The notes under the pieces: generated by a model
Told to the model about the DNA's origin: nothing
The model's input: the letters and a program-made list of their open reading frames with translations, nothing else
The model's database searches: none
Source of the DNA: Pluralibacter sp.
Lineage (GTDB): Bacteria; Pseudomonadota; Gammaproteobacteria; Enterobacterales; Enterobacteriaceae
Reading direction: 5' to 3'
Length of the DNA: 46,142 nucleotides
NCBI RefSeq assembly: GCF_019237635.1
Contig: NZ_JAFAGS010000161.1
Span: 1-46,142 of the forward strand
Shown here: piece by piece, positions 1 to 8,574 of the stretch
Layout of the letters: each line of letters starts with the position of its first letter
How positions within the stretch are numbered: the first letter of the stretch is position 1
Position numbers and translations under genes: made by a program

Positions 1-638
1 GACTCGCTGATTTCCTGCAAATGCTGCGTCATCGCGGCATCCACTCCGGCAACATCACGCTGCGCCAGCGCGCTGAAAATGTCCTGATGCTGGTGTAGCA
101 GCATGTCCGGCGAAGAGATGTGATCGAGGCTCATATAGCGCACGCGGTCGATGGTCGCTTTAATGTTTTCCACCGTGTCCCAGGCGAGCTGGCAGTCGGC
201 AATCATTGACAACAGCTGGTGGAATTCATCGTCAAGCTGAAAGAAATCGTTCAACTGGTGGCGATCGATGGCGATGCGCTGCTGGTGGAGGTTCTGTTCC
301 AGTTGATAGCTCTGGGCGTCGGTTATCATGGTTGCCGCCCGGCGCACCACGGCACACTCAATCGCCTGACGCACGAAACAACCGTTGCGCACCTGGGATA
401 ACGAAATTTTATTGACGTAGCTGCCGCGCTGCGGGCGAATCTGAATCAGACCGTTTTCCGCCAGTTTGATAAACGCTTCACGCACCGGCTGGCGCGATAC
501 CTCGAAACGCACCGACACCTCTTTTTCTGAAAGCGGCGTGCCTGGCGGGATCAGGCAGTGCACAATATCCCGACGTAAGATGCGGTAAATTTGCTGATTT
601 ACGGGCTGTGTAGGATTGAGTTGCGATTCTGCGGCCAT
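1..638 (-). CDS. rspR: GntR-family regulator RspR (YdfH), 3' end cut by window edge
   Basis: The translation begins at an ATG on the minus strand (636-638) and runs off the window start, giving about 212 residues. An N-terminal winged helix of GntR/FadR type is clear: the segment reading [20 protein letters not shown] is the recognition helix region. An all-helical FCD effector domain follows, with metal-ligand-like residues in DDEFHQLL and a histidine-rich stretch near the cut end. The sequence and its place beside ydfG and dcp match E. coli RspR, a repressor of the rspAB starvation-sensing operon. Only the last few residues are missing. It shares orientation with ydfG but lies upstream across a 106-bp gap. 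Confidence 0.9.
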   Translation of the reverse strand, partial: MAAESQLNPTQPVNQQIYRILRRDIVHCLIPPGTPLSEKEVSVRFEVSRQPVREAFIKLAENGLIQIRPQRGSYVNKISLSQVRNGCFVRQAIECAVVRRAATMITDAQSYQLEQNLHQQRIAIDRHQLNDFFQLDDEFHQLLSMIADCQLAWDTVENIKATIDRVRYMSLDHISSPDMLLHQHQDIFSALAQRDVAGVDAAMTQHLQEISE

Positions 639-744
639 TGGCGTTTTCTTTCTTGCGGATTAAGTGCGCTATTTTACGCTTTTTTTCCCGTCCCGCCCAT
701 ACCCGGCGGGCTGCCGGGCAGGGGAAAAGACAGAGAAATACGGC

Positions 745-1494
745 TTATCCCTGACGATGAATGCTCAAACCGGCATAGGTCTGACAGACCGGCATCATTT
801 CCAGGGTGTTGATGTTGACATGTTTCGGCAGCGTCGCCACCCACCAGACGGCTTCGGTAACGTCCTCCGCTGACAGCGCGCTGGTATTCTCGTAGGTTTT
901 ACTGGCTTTCTCATCATCACCTTTAAAGCGCACGTTGGAAAACTCGGTGCCGCCCACCAGGCCTGGCTCAATATCGGTCACGCGAACGGCGGTACCGTGC
1001 AGGTCGGTGCGCAGGTTCAGACTGAATTGACGAACGAATGCTTTGGTCGCGCCATAGACGTTGCCGCCAGCATAGGGCCAACTGCCCGCCGTCGAGCCGA
1101 TATTGATAATATGACCGCGGTTGCGCTCAACCATACCCGGCAGGACCGCGCGGGTCATGTAGATTAGCCCCTTGTTGTTCGTGTCGATCATCGTCTCCCA
1201 GTCTTCGACGTTCGCTTTCTGCGCGGGTTCCATGCCCAGCGCCAGCCCGGCATTGTTCACCAGGACATCGATTTGCTGCCATTCGGCTGGCAGGTTGGCG
1301 ATCATCTCTTCAATCGCCGCGCGGTTACGAACGTCCAGTTGTGCGGTCAGAATGCTGTCGCCCAGGTTCTCTTTGAGTTCCTTAAGACGCTCCTGACGGC
1401 GACCGGTGGCAATTACTTTATGGCCATTAGCGACGAAACGGCGGGTAATGCTTTCACCAAATCCTGCCGTCGCGCCAGTCACGAGTACGATCAT
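745..1494 (-). CDS. ydfG: NADP-dependent 3-hydroxy acid dehydrogenase YdfG
   Basis: A classical short-chain dehydrogenase of 249 residues. The Rossmann motif TGATAGFG lies at residues 7-14, NNAG near 80-83, and the catalytic set is Ser134, Tyr147 and Lys151, as in E. coli YdfG. The family member oxidises L-allo-threonine, L-serine and 3-hydroxypropionate-type 3-hydroxy acids and also reduces malonic semialdehyde, in the cytoplasm. The length is within one residue of the E. coli protein. It is transcribed away from dcp, and the 146 bp between the two start codons must hold both promoters. Confidence 0.95.
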   Translation of the reverse strand: MIVLVTGATAGFGESITRRFVANGHKVIATGRRQERLKELKENLGDSILTAQLDVRNRAAIEEMIANLPAEWQQIDVLVNNAGLALGMEPAQKANVEDWETMIDTNNKGLIYMTRAVLPGMVERNRGHIINIGSTAGSWPYAGGNVYGATKAFVRQFSLNLRTDLHGTAVRVTDIEPGLVGGTEFSNVRFKGDDEKASKTYENTSALSAEDVTEAVWWVATLPKHVNINTLEMMPVCQTYAGLSIHRQG

Positions 1495-1640
1495 TTCCTG
1501 TTATTCCTCAACGCGTTTTGTGTGGTATTACCATAGCACGCGAGGGCGGATGGCGGTATGTCAACGTTTGGCGGCAGAGAAATCATTGCGGCCCGGCAGG
1601 CGGTTGCCTACTCTATGGAAACTATCGCAATCAGGAGTCC

Positions 1641-3689
1641 ATGATGTCTTTCGCGAATCCCTTTTTTACCGTCAGCCTGCTACCGTACCAGGCGCCGCCT
1701 TTTGATCTCATCCGCGATAGCCACTATCGTCCGGCTTTCGATGAGGGCGTGCGGCAAAAGCGACAAGAGATAGCGGCCATCGCCGCCGATCCGCACGCGC
1801 CGGATTTTGCCAATACCTTCATTGCCCTGGAAGAAAGCGGGGCGCTGCTTGGTCGGGTGACGTCGGTCTTCTTTGCGATGGTGGCCTCAAATACCAACGA
1901 CATTCTCCAGCATCTTGACGAGCAGTTTTCCGCAGAGCTCGCCGGGCTTGCCAATGATATTTATCTCAATACCCGGCTGTTCGAACGTATTGAGGCTGTA
2001 TGGCGGCAGCGTCATCAGCTGTCACTGGATGAGGAGTCGCTGCGGCTGGTGGAGGTCACCCATCAGCAGTTTATCCTGGCAGGGGCTACGCTTTCGGATC
2101 CGCAAAAAGCTAAGCTGCGCGCGCTGAATACGGAAGCGGCAACACTGACCAGCCAGTTCAATCAGCGCCTGCTCGCAGCGGCGAAAAACGGTGGTCTGGT
2201 GGTTGATTCGCGGGAAGCGCTTGACGGTTTCAGCGAGGATGATATTGCTGCCGCACGGGCTGCCGCGCAGGATAAAGGGCTCAGCGACGGTTGGTTCATC
2301 GCGCTGCTTAATACGACTCAACAGCCCGCGCTGGCCTCCTTGCGCCGTCGTGCGACACGGGAAACGTTATTTCAGGCAAGCGCGCTGCGCACACAGAAAG
2401 GCGATGATAGCGACACCCGCGCGCTGATTTTGCGGCTGGTTGAGCTGCGCGCGCGGCAGGCGGCACTGCTCGGCTTTACGGACTACGCCAGTCTGAGCAT
2501 CGCCGACCAGATGGCGAAAACCTCCGCAGCGGCGCTGGCGTTCATGAGGCAGATAGCACCGGCGGCGCGGGCGCGCGCAGAGCATGAACTGGCAGATATT
2601 CAACAAGTTATCGATGCACAGCAGGGCGGTTTCAGCGCTCAGGCCTGGGACTGGCCATTCTACGCGGAGCAGGTTCGGCTTGAGCGCTATTCGCTTGATG
2701 AGGCGCAGATCAAACCCTATTTCGAGCTCAATCGGGTGCTGACGGAGGGGGTATTCTGGGCGGCATCACAGTTGTTCGGCATTCGCTTCGTCGAACGTTT
2801 TGATATTCCGCTCTACCACCCGGACGTTCGTGTCTGGGAAATCTTTGATGTCAACGGTGAAGGCCTGGCGCTGTTTTATGGCGACTATTTTGCCCGAGAA
2901 TCGAAGAGCGGCGGGGCGTGGATGGACAATTTCGTCCAGCAGTCCACGTTGCTGGAAAGCCGCCCGGTTATCTACAACGTGTGCAATTATCAGAAGCCTG
3001 CACAGGGGAAAAGCGCGCTTCTGTCCTGGGATGATGTCATCACGCTGTTTCATGAGTTTGGCCACACGCTGCACGGTCTGTTCGCCTGCCAGCGTTATCC
3101 GGGCCTTTCCGGCACGCGAACGCCGCGCGATTTTGTCGAGTTTCCGTCACAGATCAATGAGCACTGGGCCAGCCATCCGCAAGTGTTTGCGCGCTTTGCC
3201 CGCCATCACATCAGCGGAGAGGCTATGCCGCAAGCACTGCGTGAGAGCATGATGCGCGCAGCGACCTTTAACAAAGGTTACGACATGACAGAACTGCTGA
3301 GCGCGGCGTTGCTGGATATGAACTGGCACAGCATCACGACGGCGGTATTGCCCGATGATGTCGACGCCTTTGAAGCTCAGGCGCTGGAAAAAGAGCATCT
3401 GGATCTGAGTGCAGTTCCTCCGCGCTATCGCAGCAGCTTCTTTGCCCATATTTTTGGCGGCGGCTATGCCGCAGGTTATTACGCCTATCTGTGGACGCAA
3501 ATGCTGGCGGATGATGGCTATCAGTGGTTTGTCGAACAGGGGGGATTAACCCGGGAGAATGGGCAGCGTTTTCGTGATGCTATTCTTTCACGCGGCAACA
3601 GCCGCGACCTTGAGAGAGTGTACCGTGACTGGCGGGGGCACGATCCACAGCCGGAGCCGATGCTCAAAAATCGTGGCCTGAGTGATTAG
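1641..3689 (+). CDS. dcp: Peptidyl-dipeptidase Dcp (M3 metallopeptidase)
   Basis: An M3-family zinc metallopeptidase that removes dipeptides from the C-terminus of peptides. The zinc motif HEFGH is present, followed by the downstream glutamate in the segment around DFVEFPSQ, and the conserved C-terminal FAHIFGGGYAAGYYAYLWTQ. I chose the ATG at 1641 (the adjacent ATG at 1644 is also possible) because AGGAG sits just upstream at 1633-1637. This gives 682 residues against 681 in E. coli. The frame stays open to 1518, but that 41-residue extension has no family counterpart. Cytoplasmic, monocistronic. Confidence 0.95.
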   Translation: MMSFANPFFTVSLLPYQAPPFDLIRDSHYRPAFDEGVRQKRQEIAAIAADPHAPDFANTFIALEESGALLGRVTSVFFAMVASNTNDILQHLDEQFSAELAGLANDIYLNTRLFERIEAVWRQRHQLSLDEESLRLVEVTHQQFILAGATLSDPQKAKLRALNTEAATLTSQFNQRLLAAAKNGGLVVDSREALDGFSEDDIAAARAAAQDKGLSDGWFIALLNTTQQPALASLRRRATRETLFQASALRTQKGDDSDTRALILRLVELRARQAALLGFTDYASLSIADQMAKTSAAALAFMRQIAPAARARAEHELADIQQVIDAQQGGFSAQAWDWPFYAEQVRLERYSLDEAQIKPYFELNRVLTEGVFWAASQLFGIRFVERFDIPLYHPDVRVWEIFDVNGEGLALFYGDYFARESKSGGAWMDNFVQQSTLLESRPVIYNVCNYQKPAQGKSALLSWDDVITLFHEFGHTLHGLFACQRYPGLSGTRTPRDFVEFPSQINEHWASHPQVFARFARHHISGEAMPQALRESMMRAATFNKGYDMTELLSAALLDMNWHSITTAVLPDDVDAFEAQALEKEHLDLSAVPPRYRSSFFAHIFGGGYAAGYYAYLWTQMLADDGYQWFVEQGGLTRENGQRFRDAILSRGNSRDLERVYRDWRGHDPQPEPMLKNRGLSD

Positions 3690-3991
3690 CAAATGCGTCA
3701 GCGCCGGGGAAGGTCGGGCTGACGGCTCGTGCAGAACGTGTTTTTCAGACTAAAGCGGCACCGTTTAGTTTTTATTGATACAGGCGGTGCTAATCTGCGT
3801 GCAGTGACGTAGAGAAAGTAAAGGTATGCTGGATCTGCGCCGTAAAATACAAATCTATCCATGCAAGCATTTACCGCCATCCGATGGCGGTTTTTTTTGC
3901 CCTGAATAAGAGACTAAGACTCCATGAGATTGTGAACGACGATAAAAGCACATATTGTTACCTCAGTATATGACAGCGAAAGGAACACATT
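3690..3991. other. Intergenic region between dcp and the cigR-like gene; possible small RNA
   Basis: There is no credible coding sequence in these 302 bp. A weak GTCAGC/GCTGAC inverted repeat lies just after dcp, and a strong terminator lies at 3873-3898. The space between is long enough for an intergenic small RNA ending at that terminator, but I could not identify a convincing promoter or a known RNA family. The stretch after 3900 is AT-rich and should contain the promoter of the next gene. Confidence 0.4.
3873..3898 (+). terminator. Rho-independent terminator between dcp and the cigR-like gene
   Basis: A perfect 8-bp stem (ACCGCCAT / ATGGCGGT, loop CCG) is followed directly by eight T residues. 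It lies about 180 bp beyond the dcp stop codon, so it may end a separate short transcript rather than dcp itself. No reading frame of note precedes it. Confidence 0.85.
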
Positions 3992-4471
3992 ATGTTTAGG
4001 TATCGTGGCGTCTCAATTGCACTGGCGGCTGTTGTTTCATTATCGATGCTTGCAACGCCTGCCCTGGCAAACCCGGGTAATGGAAACGGCAACCACGGTA
4101 ATCATGGTAACAACGGTAACTCGGGTAAAAGTCAGAACGGGAACGCTGATGATAGCAACGCGTCCGGCCACCGTAAAAACGGCGGCAAACCGGATCACGT
4201 CGATTCAGATATCAACTACGCGACGGCTCGCCAGTTGGCGGTGAACCTTGGCCTGACGGGGTATCCGTCTTTGCCTCCGGGGATTGCGAAAAACCTGGCG
4301 CGTGGAAAACCATTACCGCCGGGGATCGCGAAGAAGGCCGTACCTGCGTCTATGCTGGGTCAATTACCCTATTATCCGGGATACGAATGGAAAGTGATTG
4401 GCGATAATCTGGTGCTTATTGCACTCAGTACGGCGATAGTCACGACCATTATTAATGGTGTTTTTGATTAA
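3992..4471 (+). CDS. CigR/RcnB-like secreted protein (CigR family)
   Basis: A 159-residue protein with a signal peptide (hydrophobic core about 8-20, likely cleavage after ALA at residue 26). A Gly/Asn/His-rich low-complexity linker spans about 27-55. The C-terminal module carries PPGIAKNLARGKPLPPG, a signature shared with Salmonella CigR, and ends in a hydrophobic helix, probably a membrane anchor. In Salmonella, the SPI-3 gene cigR encodes a family member described as a secreted or anti-virulence factor. This copy lies by dcp rather than in SPI-3, so it is a paralogue or a relative of unknown role. RBS GAAAGGAA precedes the ATG. It is monocistronic. Confidence 0.75.
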   Translation: MFRYRGVSIALAAVVSLSMLATPALANPGNGNGNHGNHGNNGNSGKSQNGNADDSNASGHRKNGGKPDHVDSDINYATARQLAVNLGLTGYPSLPPGIAKNLARGKPLPPGIAKKAVPASMLGQLPYYPGYEWKVIGDNLVLIALSTAIVTTIINGVFD

Positions 4472-4526
4472 TTTGGTAATTTCCACAGTAAGGTTCCAGT
4501 GACAGGAGCCTTATTGAAAGGGGCAG

Positions 4527-5081
4527 TTAGACCAGGTACGGATCGATATATTTATCCATTTGCTCGGGTGTAACGTCATCATTCAATCGGTAGATGATTT
4601 TCCCGGCATTCTTGAGAATATAAAGCATATCGGTATCAAATGCAGAGATAAGATTATTATCCTCAGTAAAAAATGGCTCACTAAATGTGGATGATGCAGT
4701 GTTTAATATCAGTGAGGAATATTTCGCGCCAATCCTTACACCAAGATAGAATACCCGGGCACGATTATGTGAGCATCCTCCGGCAAGACATGCGTAATAA
4801 AACATAATGTCAACTTCCTTTCTGTTTGCCCCCTGGGTACATGCGACGTCATGAATCACAGAAGCTAGCCTGTAATCACCAATGTAGGGGGAACCAATGG
4901 TTGACCATAGCGTCTGCGGGATGCTGACGCCATTAATGATACTGCCTGCGGGCGCTGGCCAGACTCTTGATGACGGATCGGTGTAGTGAAAATCTTGCAT
5001 TAACACCATGTTTCTGTCCGGTCCATGTTCTTTTAACCACTGGGTTACAACGTTGCCTGTAAACGAACCGTAATCAGCCAT
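4527..5081 (-). CDS. DUF1353 family protein
   Basis: About 184 residues from the ATG at 5081, which has a strong upstream AGGAAAGG; a TTG five codons upstream is less likely. The N-terminal half carries the DUF1353 hallmark segment: PAG followed by NGVSIPQTLWSTIGSPYIG, then HDVAC. DUF1353 proteins are usually found in phages and near secretion or toxin loci and have no assigned activity. The C-terminal 80 residues are not recognised. It is convergent with the CigR-like gene and has no phage genes around it, so it looks like an isolated acquisition. Function unknown. Confidence 0.75.
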   Translation of the reverse strand: MADYGSFTGNVVTQWLKEHGPDRNMVLMQDFHYTDPSSRVWPAPAGSIINGVSIPQTLWSTIGSPYIGDYRLASVIHDVACTQGANRKEVDIMFYYACLAGGCSHNRARVFYLGVRIGAKYSSLILNTASSTFSEPFFTEDNNLISAFDTDMLYILKNAGKIIYRLNDDVTPEQMDKYIDPYLV

Positions 5082-5581
5082 AACCCCTTTCCTCAATATT
5101 TGGTTTCATACGCCATACTGTATATGAAATATATCAGACACTAAGATTCAGCCTTGGTTAATTTACCGAGGAGCCTTTTTATAGTATTCAACAGCGCTGC
5201 ATTTGAAATGGTAGTAATGCATGATTTTTTATATTTCGGGTTATGAAGCGCTTCGCTGACATTCACCTTGAGGACTATGAGGTGTACACCTGTCCCCAAG
5301 AGGAAAACATGACGAGTCTCTCAGAAGTTTTTTCATGGCAATCACTGCATTTGTTTAAAATTAAACAACATAAGCGATGAAAACCATAAGTCAGTGATTT
5401 TAATTGCTTTTGACATATTATTCTGATTTTTGTCATCGTTTCAATGAATGACAATCAAAGTGGAGTTTGTCTTAGATTAACATTTCAAAATACCTGACTG
5501 TGTAAGCTGTAAATCACTATGAAGTTCTGTTGATGCCATGGATGATATGAAGAGCGTTTAGTAATTTAAAATTGTTTGGTT
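5082..5581. other. AT-rich intergenic stretch
   Basis: About 500 bp with no convincing gene. A 23-codon frame (5309-5380, plus strand) has a fair ribosome site (AGAGGAAAAC) but no recognisable product, so it is not called. Base composition is markedly AT-rich like the next two genes, in keeping with horizontal acquisition of the block between dcp and mgtS. Confidence 0.5.
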
Positions 5582-6632
5582 ATGCACAGGTATTTCTCTT
5601 TTCGAGAAGATAAAAACAATGTAAGTGAACAGGATTTTTTTGAAATTGAAAGAAAAAACATCTCATACAAAGTCATACTTTTTCTTGTTTTTTCTATATC
5701 ACTGTTGCTAAGTGTACCAACGGTAATTGATTTTTTTTAGCGGTGTTGTTTTTAATGTGCCTGATATATATTATTTAATGTTGATTTGCATTACCGCGAT
5801 GTTAGGTGTGCTCATATTTACTTTGTTATTTTTTGAATTTTTCTGTGATTCAAAAAACATTTACTTGCTTATCTGTGGATTGGCATTTTTGGGTTCTGCA
5901 CTGTACTCTTTGGGGGCAATATATCTGGCAAAAAAATTATTCAACTATTGTATGAATGCATATTCAATAATTAATAATCTAAAAGTGCTCTATCTTTTCC
6001 GTCAAGGGACGCTGGTCATGTTAATGTCAGTGGCAGTATATTATTTTTTGAGGATTAAGTCGGATGTACTACCTCGGGAAAGAGACTACGCGATCATTTT
6101 TATATTAGTTATAGGAGTGATTCTTGGCGGGTATGTGGCTTACGATATCCAGCAACAGGAGTTATTGCTTTCATCTGAGATTGAAGAGCAAACTGGATTT
6201 TATAGCTCTCATATACTCAACGTTTTTATTTGCTTCTGGTTTTTATTATCAGTTGTTATTGCTTTAACTGTGGATCTCCAGAACAGATTAATGCTGGGTT
6301 TGTCTATATATGTGGTGTCGAATATATTCAGTACAATCATTATGCTTGCCGTTGACAACGGAAACCCTGGCGCCTGGTATATAAGTAGGTTGATGGAGTT
6401 TGTTTTTACATTTATTTTTATTGTTGTCTTGCTATATGATGTTTGCCTGACGAACAAAAAATCAACTCATTTGTCTACCTTAGACCAAATGACAGATATA
6501 TACAACGGGGCTCATTTTTACAGAGAGCTTAGATCTGTTTTGAAACAGAGGAATTTAGTCTTTCAACCTTACGTTCCCCTCCCAGCTCCAGACGAAGTGT
6601 CTGTGAGTTGGGAAATACGCTTTCAATTTTAA
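5582..6632 (+). pseudogene. Broken MASE4-type diguanylate cyclase (DgcT/YcdT-like)
   Basis: A first frame from ATG 5582 gives a soluble N-terminus and one membrane helix, then hits a stop at 5738-5740 right after a run of eight Ts. The next frame, open from 5727, continues with several membrane helices. Removing one T fuses the two into one MASE4-like sensor. The linker AWYISR and the start of a GGDEF domain (LDQMTDIYNGAHFYREL) resemble E. coli DgcT. Some 15 residues later the sequence diverges and stops, so the whole catalytic core, including any GGDEF motif, is missing. No c-di-GMP synthesis is expected. dgcZ occupies the syntenic position in E. coli, but this is a different cyclase class. 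Confidence 0.75.
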
Positions 6633-6884
6633 TGCTATCACTTTTTCGAACCCAGCTGTTGGGGTGCATTTCATATCAAAATGTGAGGCCATCCTTAACA
6701 CAGCCTTAACGACAGAATATAAAAATGATAACAACGCCCACTTTTAATGAACTCCATACTGCAAACATTAAGATAACATTAAGTTGGTTGTAAAAATTAA
6801 TTTTAAATATAACGTTGCTGTTGAACTAAAGCATAAGGTTATTGCCAAACCAAAAAATCATATTTTTTCAAAGGCTAGCCAACC

Positions 6885-7733
6885 ATGAGAGCTATACCCC
6901 GAAAGATACATCAGATTTATACAAAAGGGTGGGATAAACTCCCTGTGGAAGTAAAGATGCTGATTGATAAGCTTAAATGGATGAATCCTGACTATGAATA
7001 CACATTTTATGCTGAACCTGAGATGTGCCAATATATAAAAAAACACTACGGGCAGGATATGCTTAATGTTTATAAACAGATAAATCCTGTGTATGGAGCA
7101 GCCAGAGCTGATTTGTTTCGCTACCTGGTCGTTTATCAGGAAGGGGGCGCTTATCTGGATATAAAAAGCTTTTGCGAAAAACCGCTTGATGAGATCATTC
7201 CACCTGAATGTGAGCTGATTTTGTGTCACTGGGACAATAGACCTGGTGGGCTTGATAAACAAAAAGGATTGCACCCTGAGCTTTCATTTATGGCGTGTGG
7301 AGAATACGAACAGTGGAATATTATAGCAAGTAAAGCATCTCCCTTCATAAAGGCTGTTATTGATGAGGTGGTATACAGAATTAAAAACTATAAGCCATGG
7401 CGTTATGGCGTAGGTATGAAAGGGGTGTTGATGACCACCGGGCCAATTGTATATACCGAGGCCATTAGAAAAGTACCGGGTAATGAAAAGGTGCAGCATG
7501 TCTTGAACCACAGAGAGATTGGGCTGGTTTATTCAGCAGTCAGTAAAGACGTCTGGAAATGCATAGGGAAAAGTTCTTATGCCAGATGTAGAACGCCTCT
7601 TGTTATTCTGAGTAACAGAGATTATAAGCTGTATAAATTATGGCTTTTGTTTATATTCCCTTTTAATAGGTTAAAAAAGAATATTTATAACGAATTCAGA
7701 AGCCTTACTCGTAAAATTAAATATAAACTATGA
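6885..7733 (+). CDS. GT32-type glycosyltransferase (DXD sugar-binding family)
   Basis: A 282-residue protein with the architecture of the Gly_transf_sug / GT32 group: IPRKIHQIY at residues 4-12, ADLFRY at 75-80, and EGGAYLDIKS at 86-95. Members transfer sugars from nucleotide donors to glycans, often LPS or capsule. The usual second aspartate of the DXD motif is replaced: the motif reads D92-I93-K94. A hydrophobic then basic C-terminus (WLLFIFPF, then lysine-rich) may associate with the inner face of the membrane. It stands alone, AT-rich, where E. coli has dgcZ/ydeI/ydeJ. The acceptor is unknown. Confidence 0.8.
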   Translation: MRAIPRKIHQIYTKGWDKLPVEVKMLIDKLKWMNPDYEYTFYAEPEMCQYIKKHYGQDMLNVYKQINPVYGAARADLFRYLVVYQEGGAYLDIKSFCEKPLDEIIPPECELILCHWDNRPGGLDKQKGLHPELSFMACGEYEQWNIIASKASPFIKAVIDEVVYRIKNYKPWRYGVGMKGVLMTTGPIVYTEAIRKVPGNEKVQHVLNHREIGLVYSAVSKDVWKCIGKSSYARCRTPLVILSNRDYKLYKLWLLFIFPFNRLKKNIYNEFRSLTRKIKYKL

Positions 7734-7845
7734 GACGATTTAGTGAGGCCCTCTTTGCCGCCTGGAGCTTAGGTCGGAATGGTTGTGGCGGAGCATTGTC
7801 CAGCAGTGGCGGTCAACCGTCATTATTGTCAGGACAAAAACAAAA

Positions 7846-7875
7846 GGCCTCTTGCACAAAAATCGGCAAGAGGCC
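7846..7875 (-). terminator. Terminator downstream of mgtS
   Basis: A perfect 10-bp stem, GGCCTCTTGC / GCAAGAGGCC, has a 10-nt loop. Read on the minus strand it is followed by TTTTGTTTTTG, so it ends leftward transcripts coming from mgtS, about 30 bp past its stop. E. coli encodes the Hfq-dependent sRNA MgrR near mgtS; this hairpin could be the 3' end of such an RNA, but I could not confirm a match. Confidence 0.75.
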
Positions 7876-7902
7876 ATTAAGGACGCGGGTTGTCGGTGTT
7901 CA

Positions 7903-7998
7903 TTAATCATCCCATTTGTGGCTGAAATACGCGGCAAGGAAACCTGAAAGTAAGATGGTTCCTAAGACTGCGATGAAAACATGCATATTTTCCTGCAT
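7903..7998 (-). CDS. mgtS: Small membrane protein MgtS
   Basis: A 31-residue peptide starting at ATG 7998, preceded by a near-ideal AGGAGG. One membrane helix is followed by the conserved tail FLAAYFSHKWDD, the same as in E. coli MgtS (YneM). MgtS sits in the inner membrane, shields the magnesium importer MgtA from FtsH proteolysis and acts on the phosphate carrier PitA. The syntenic position beside ydeE agrees. It is PhoPQ-regulated in E. coli; a candidate promoter is given separately. Confidence 0.93.
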   Translation of the reverse strand: MQENMHVFIAVLGTILLSGFLAAYFSHKWDD

Positions 7999-8072
7999 AA
8001 TTAACCTCCTGATAGTTACGGTTTATTGACTCTATTGACCTCACTGATCAAAAATAACGCGGCAATGGACTG

Positions 8073-8095
8073 ATTATAAACCGAGCAATCTAAAC
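8073..8095 (-). promoter_or_regulatory. Candidate mgtS promoter with PhoP-box half-site
   Basis: On the minus strand an exact TATAAT -10 element (8073-8078) lies about 75 bp upstream of the mgtS start codon. At the -35 position there is CGTTTA (8091-8096), one half of a PhoP box of type (T/G)GTTTA, rather than a sigma-70 -35 hexamer. The expected second half-site 11 bp away is weak. The layout fits known PhoP-activated promoters; PhoP control itself is inferred. Confidence 0.5.
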
Positions 8096-8114
8096 GAATC
8101 ATTAATTATGTGAA

Positions 8115-8456
8115 TTACTTTGCTGTTTCGGTAAATTTTTTCCGGTACATCAACGGACTCATTGCAAACGACTGACGAAAGTGATGGCGCATGCTATTTG
8201 CGCTACCGAAACCGGTCTGCGCAGCGATATATTCAATGGACTGCCTGCTGCAGCTCAACATTTGCTGTACGCGCAGCAAACGCTCATCAAGCAGCCAACG
8301 GGTTGGTGTTTTACCTGACGCTTCCTGAAAACGACGCAGGAAGGTGCGTGGGCTCATACCAGCGCGGTGGGCGAAGGACTCAATAGTATGTTCATCAGCG
8401 ATGTGCTGATGGAGAAAATCAAACAGTTGGCCGAGGCGCAGACCAGGCAGCGCTTA
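8115..8456 (-). pseudogene. C-terminal remnant of an AraC/GlxA (FtrA-like) regulator
   Basis: About 110 residues are open in the minus frame. They contain both helix-turn-helix units of an AraC-type DNA-binding domain: FAHRAGMSPRTFLRRF, then IEYIAAQTGFGSANSMRHHF. The whole N-terminal sensor domain is missing, and the frame ends at an in-frame stop (8454-8456) where the sequence runs into a rhodanese-like fragment on the other strand. A short start at 8357 could give an 80-residue protein with only part of the domain. It is most likely non-functional. Confidence 0.75.
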
Positions 8457-8572
8457 AACTGGCGCTGCTGGGGCGCCTGGTAAAAATCATGCCTGGCGGC
8501 ATGACCGGCTGGGAGGACGAAGGCTACGCATTTGCGGGAAGCGGCGAAGGGCAACCCGCGTGTGACTGCTGA
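8438..8572 (+). pseudogene. C-terminal remnant of a rhodanese-like protein
   Basis: On the plus strand the frame reads PGGMTGWEDEGY, a signature of the C-terminus of rhodanese-domain sulfurtransferases, and ends at TGA 8570-8572. The catalytic-loop region and everything before it are missing. The fragment is back-to-back with the AraC-type remnant, which has lost its N-terminus on the same side. One deletion across a divergent regulator/rhodanese pair explains both. Confidence 0.55.
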
Positions 8573-8574
8573 TA

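Noticed and set aside
639..744. GC-rich CCCGGCGGGC/GCCCGG symmetry between ydfG and rspR as a terminator
   Set aside because: The T-run lies on the wrong side of the stem for the leftward transcript.
1518..1640. N-terminal extension of Dcp by 41 residues
   Set aside because: No family match; the ATG at 1641 has a ribosome site and gives the usual length.
5309..5380. A 23-codon frame with a fair ribosome site in the AT-rich gap
   Set aside because: No recognisable product, no clear promoter and no support beyond the upstream purine run.
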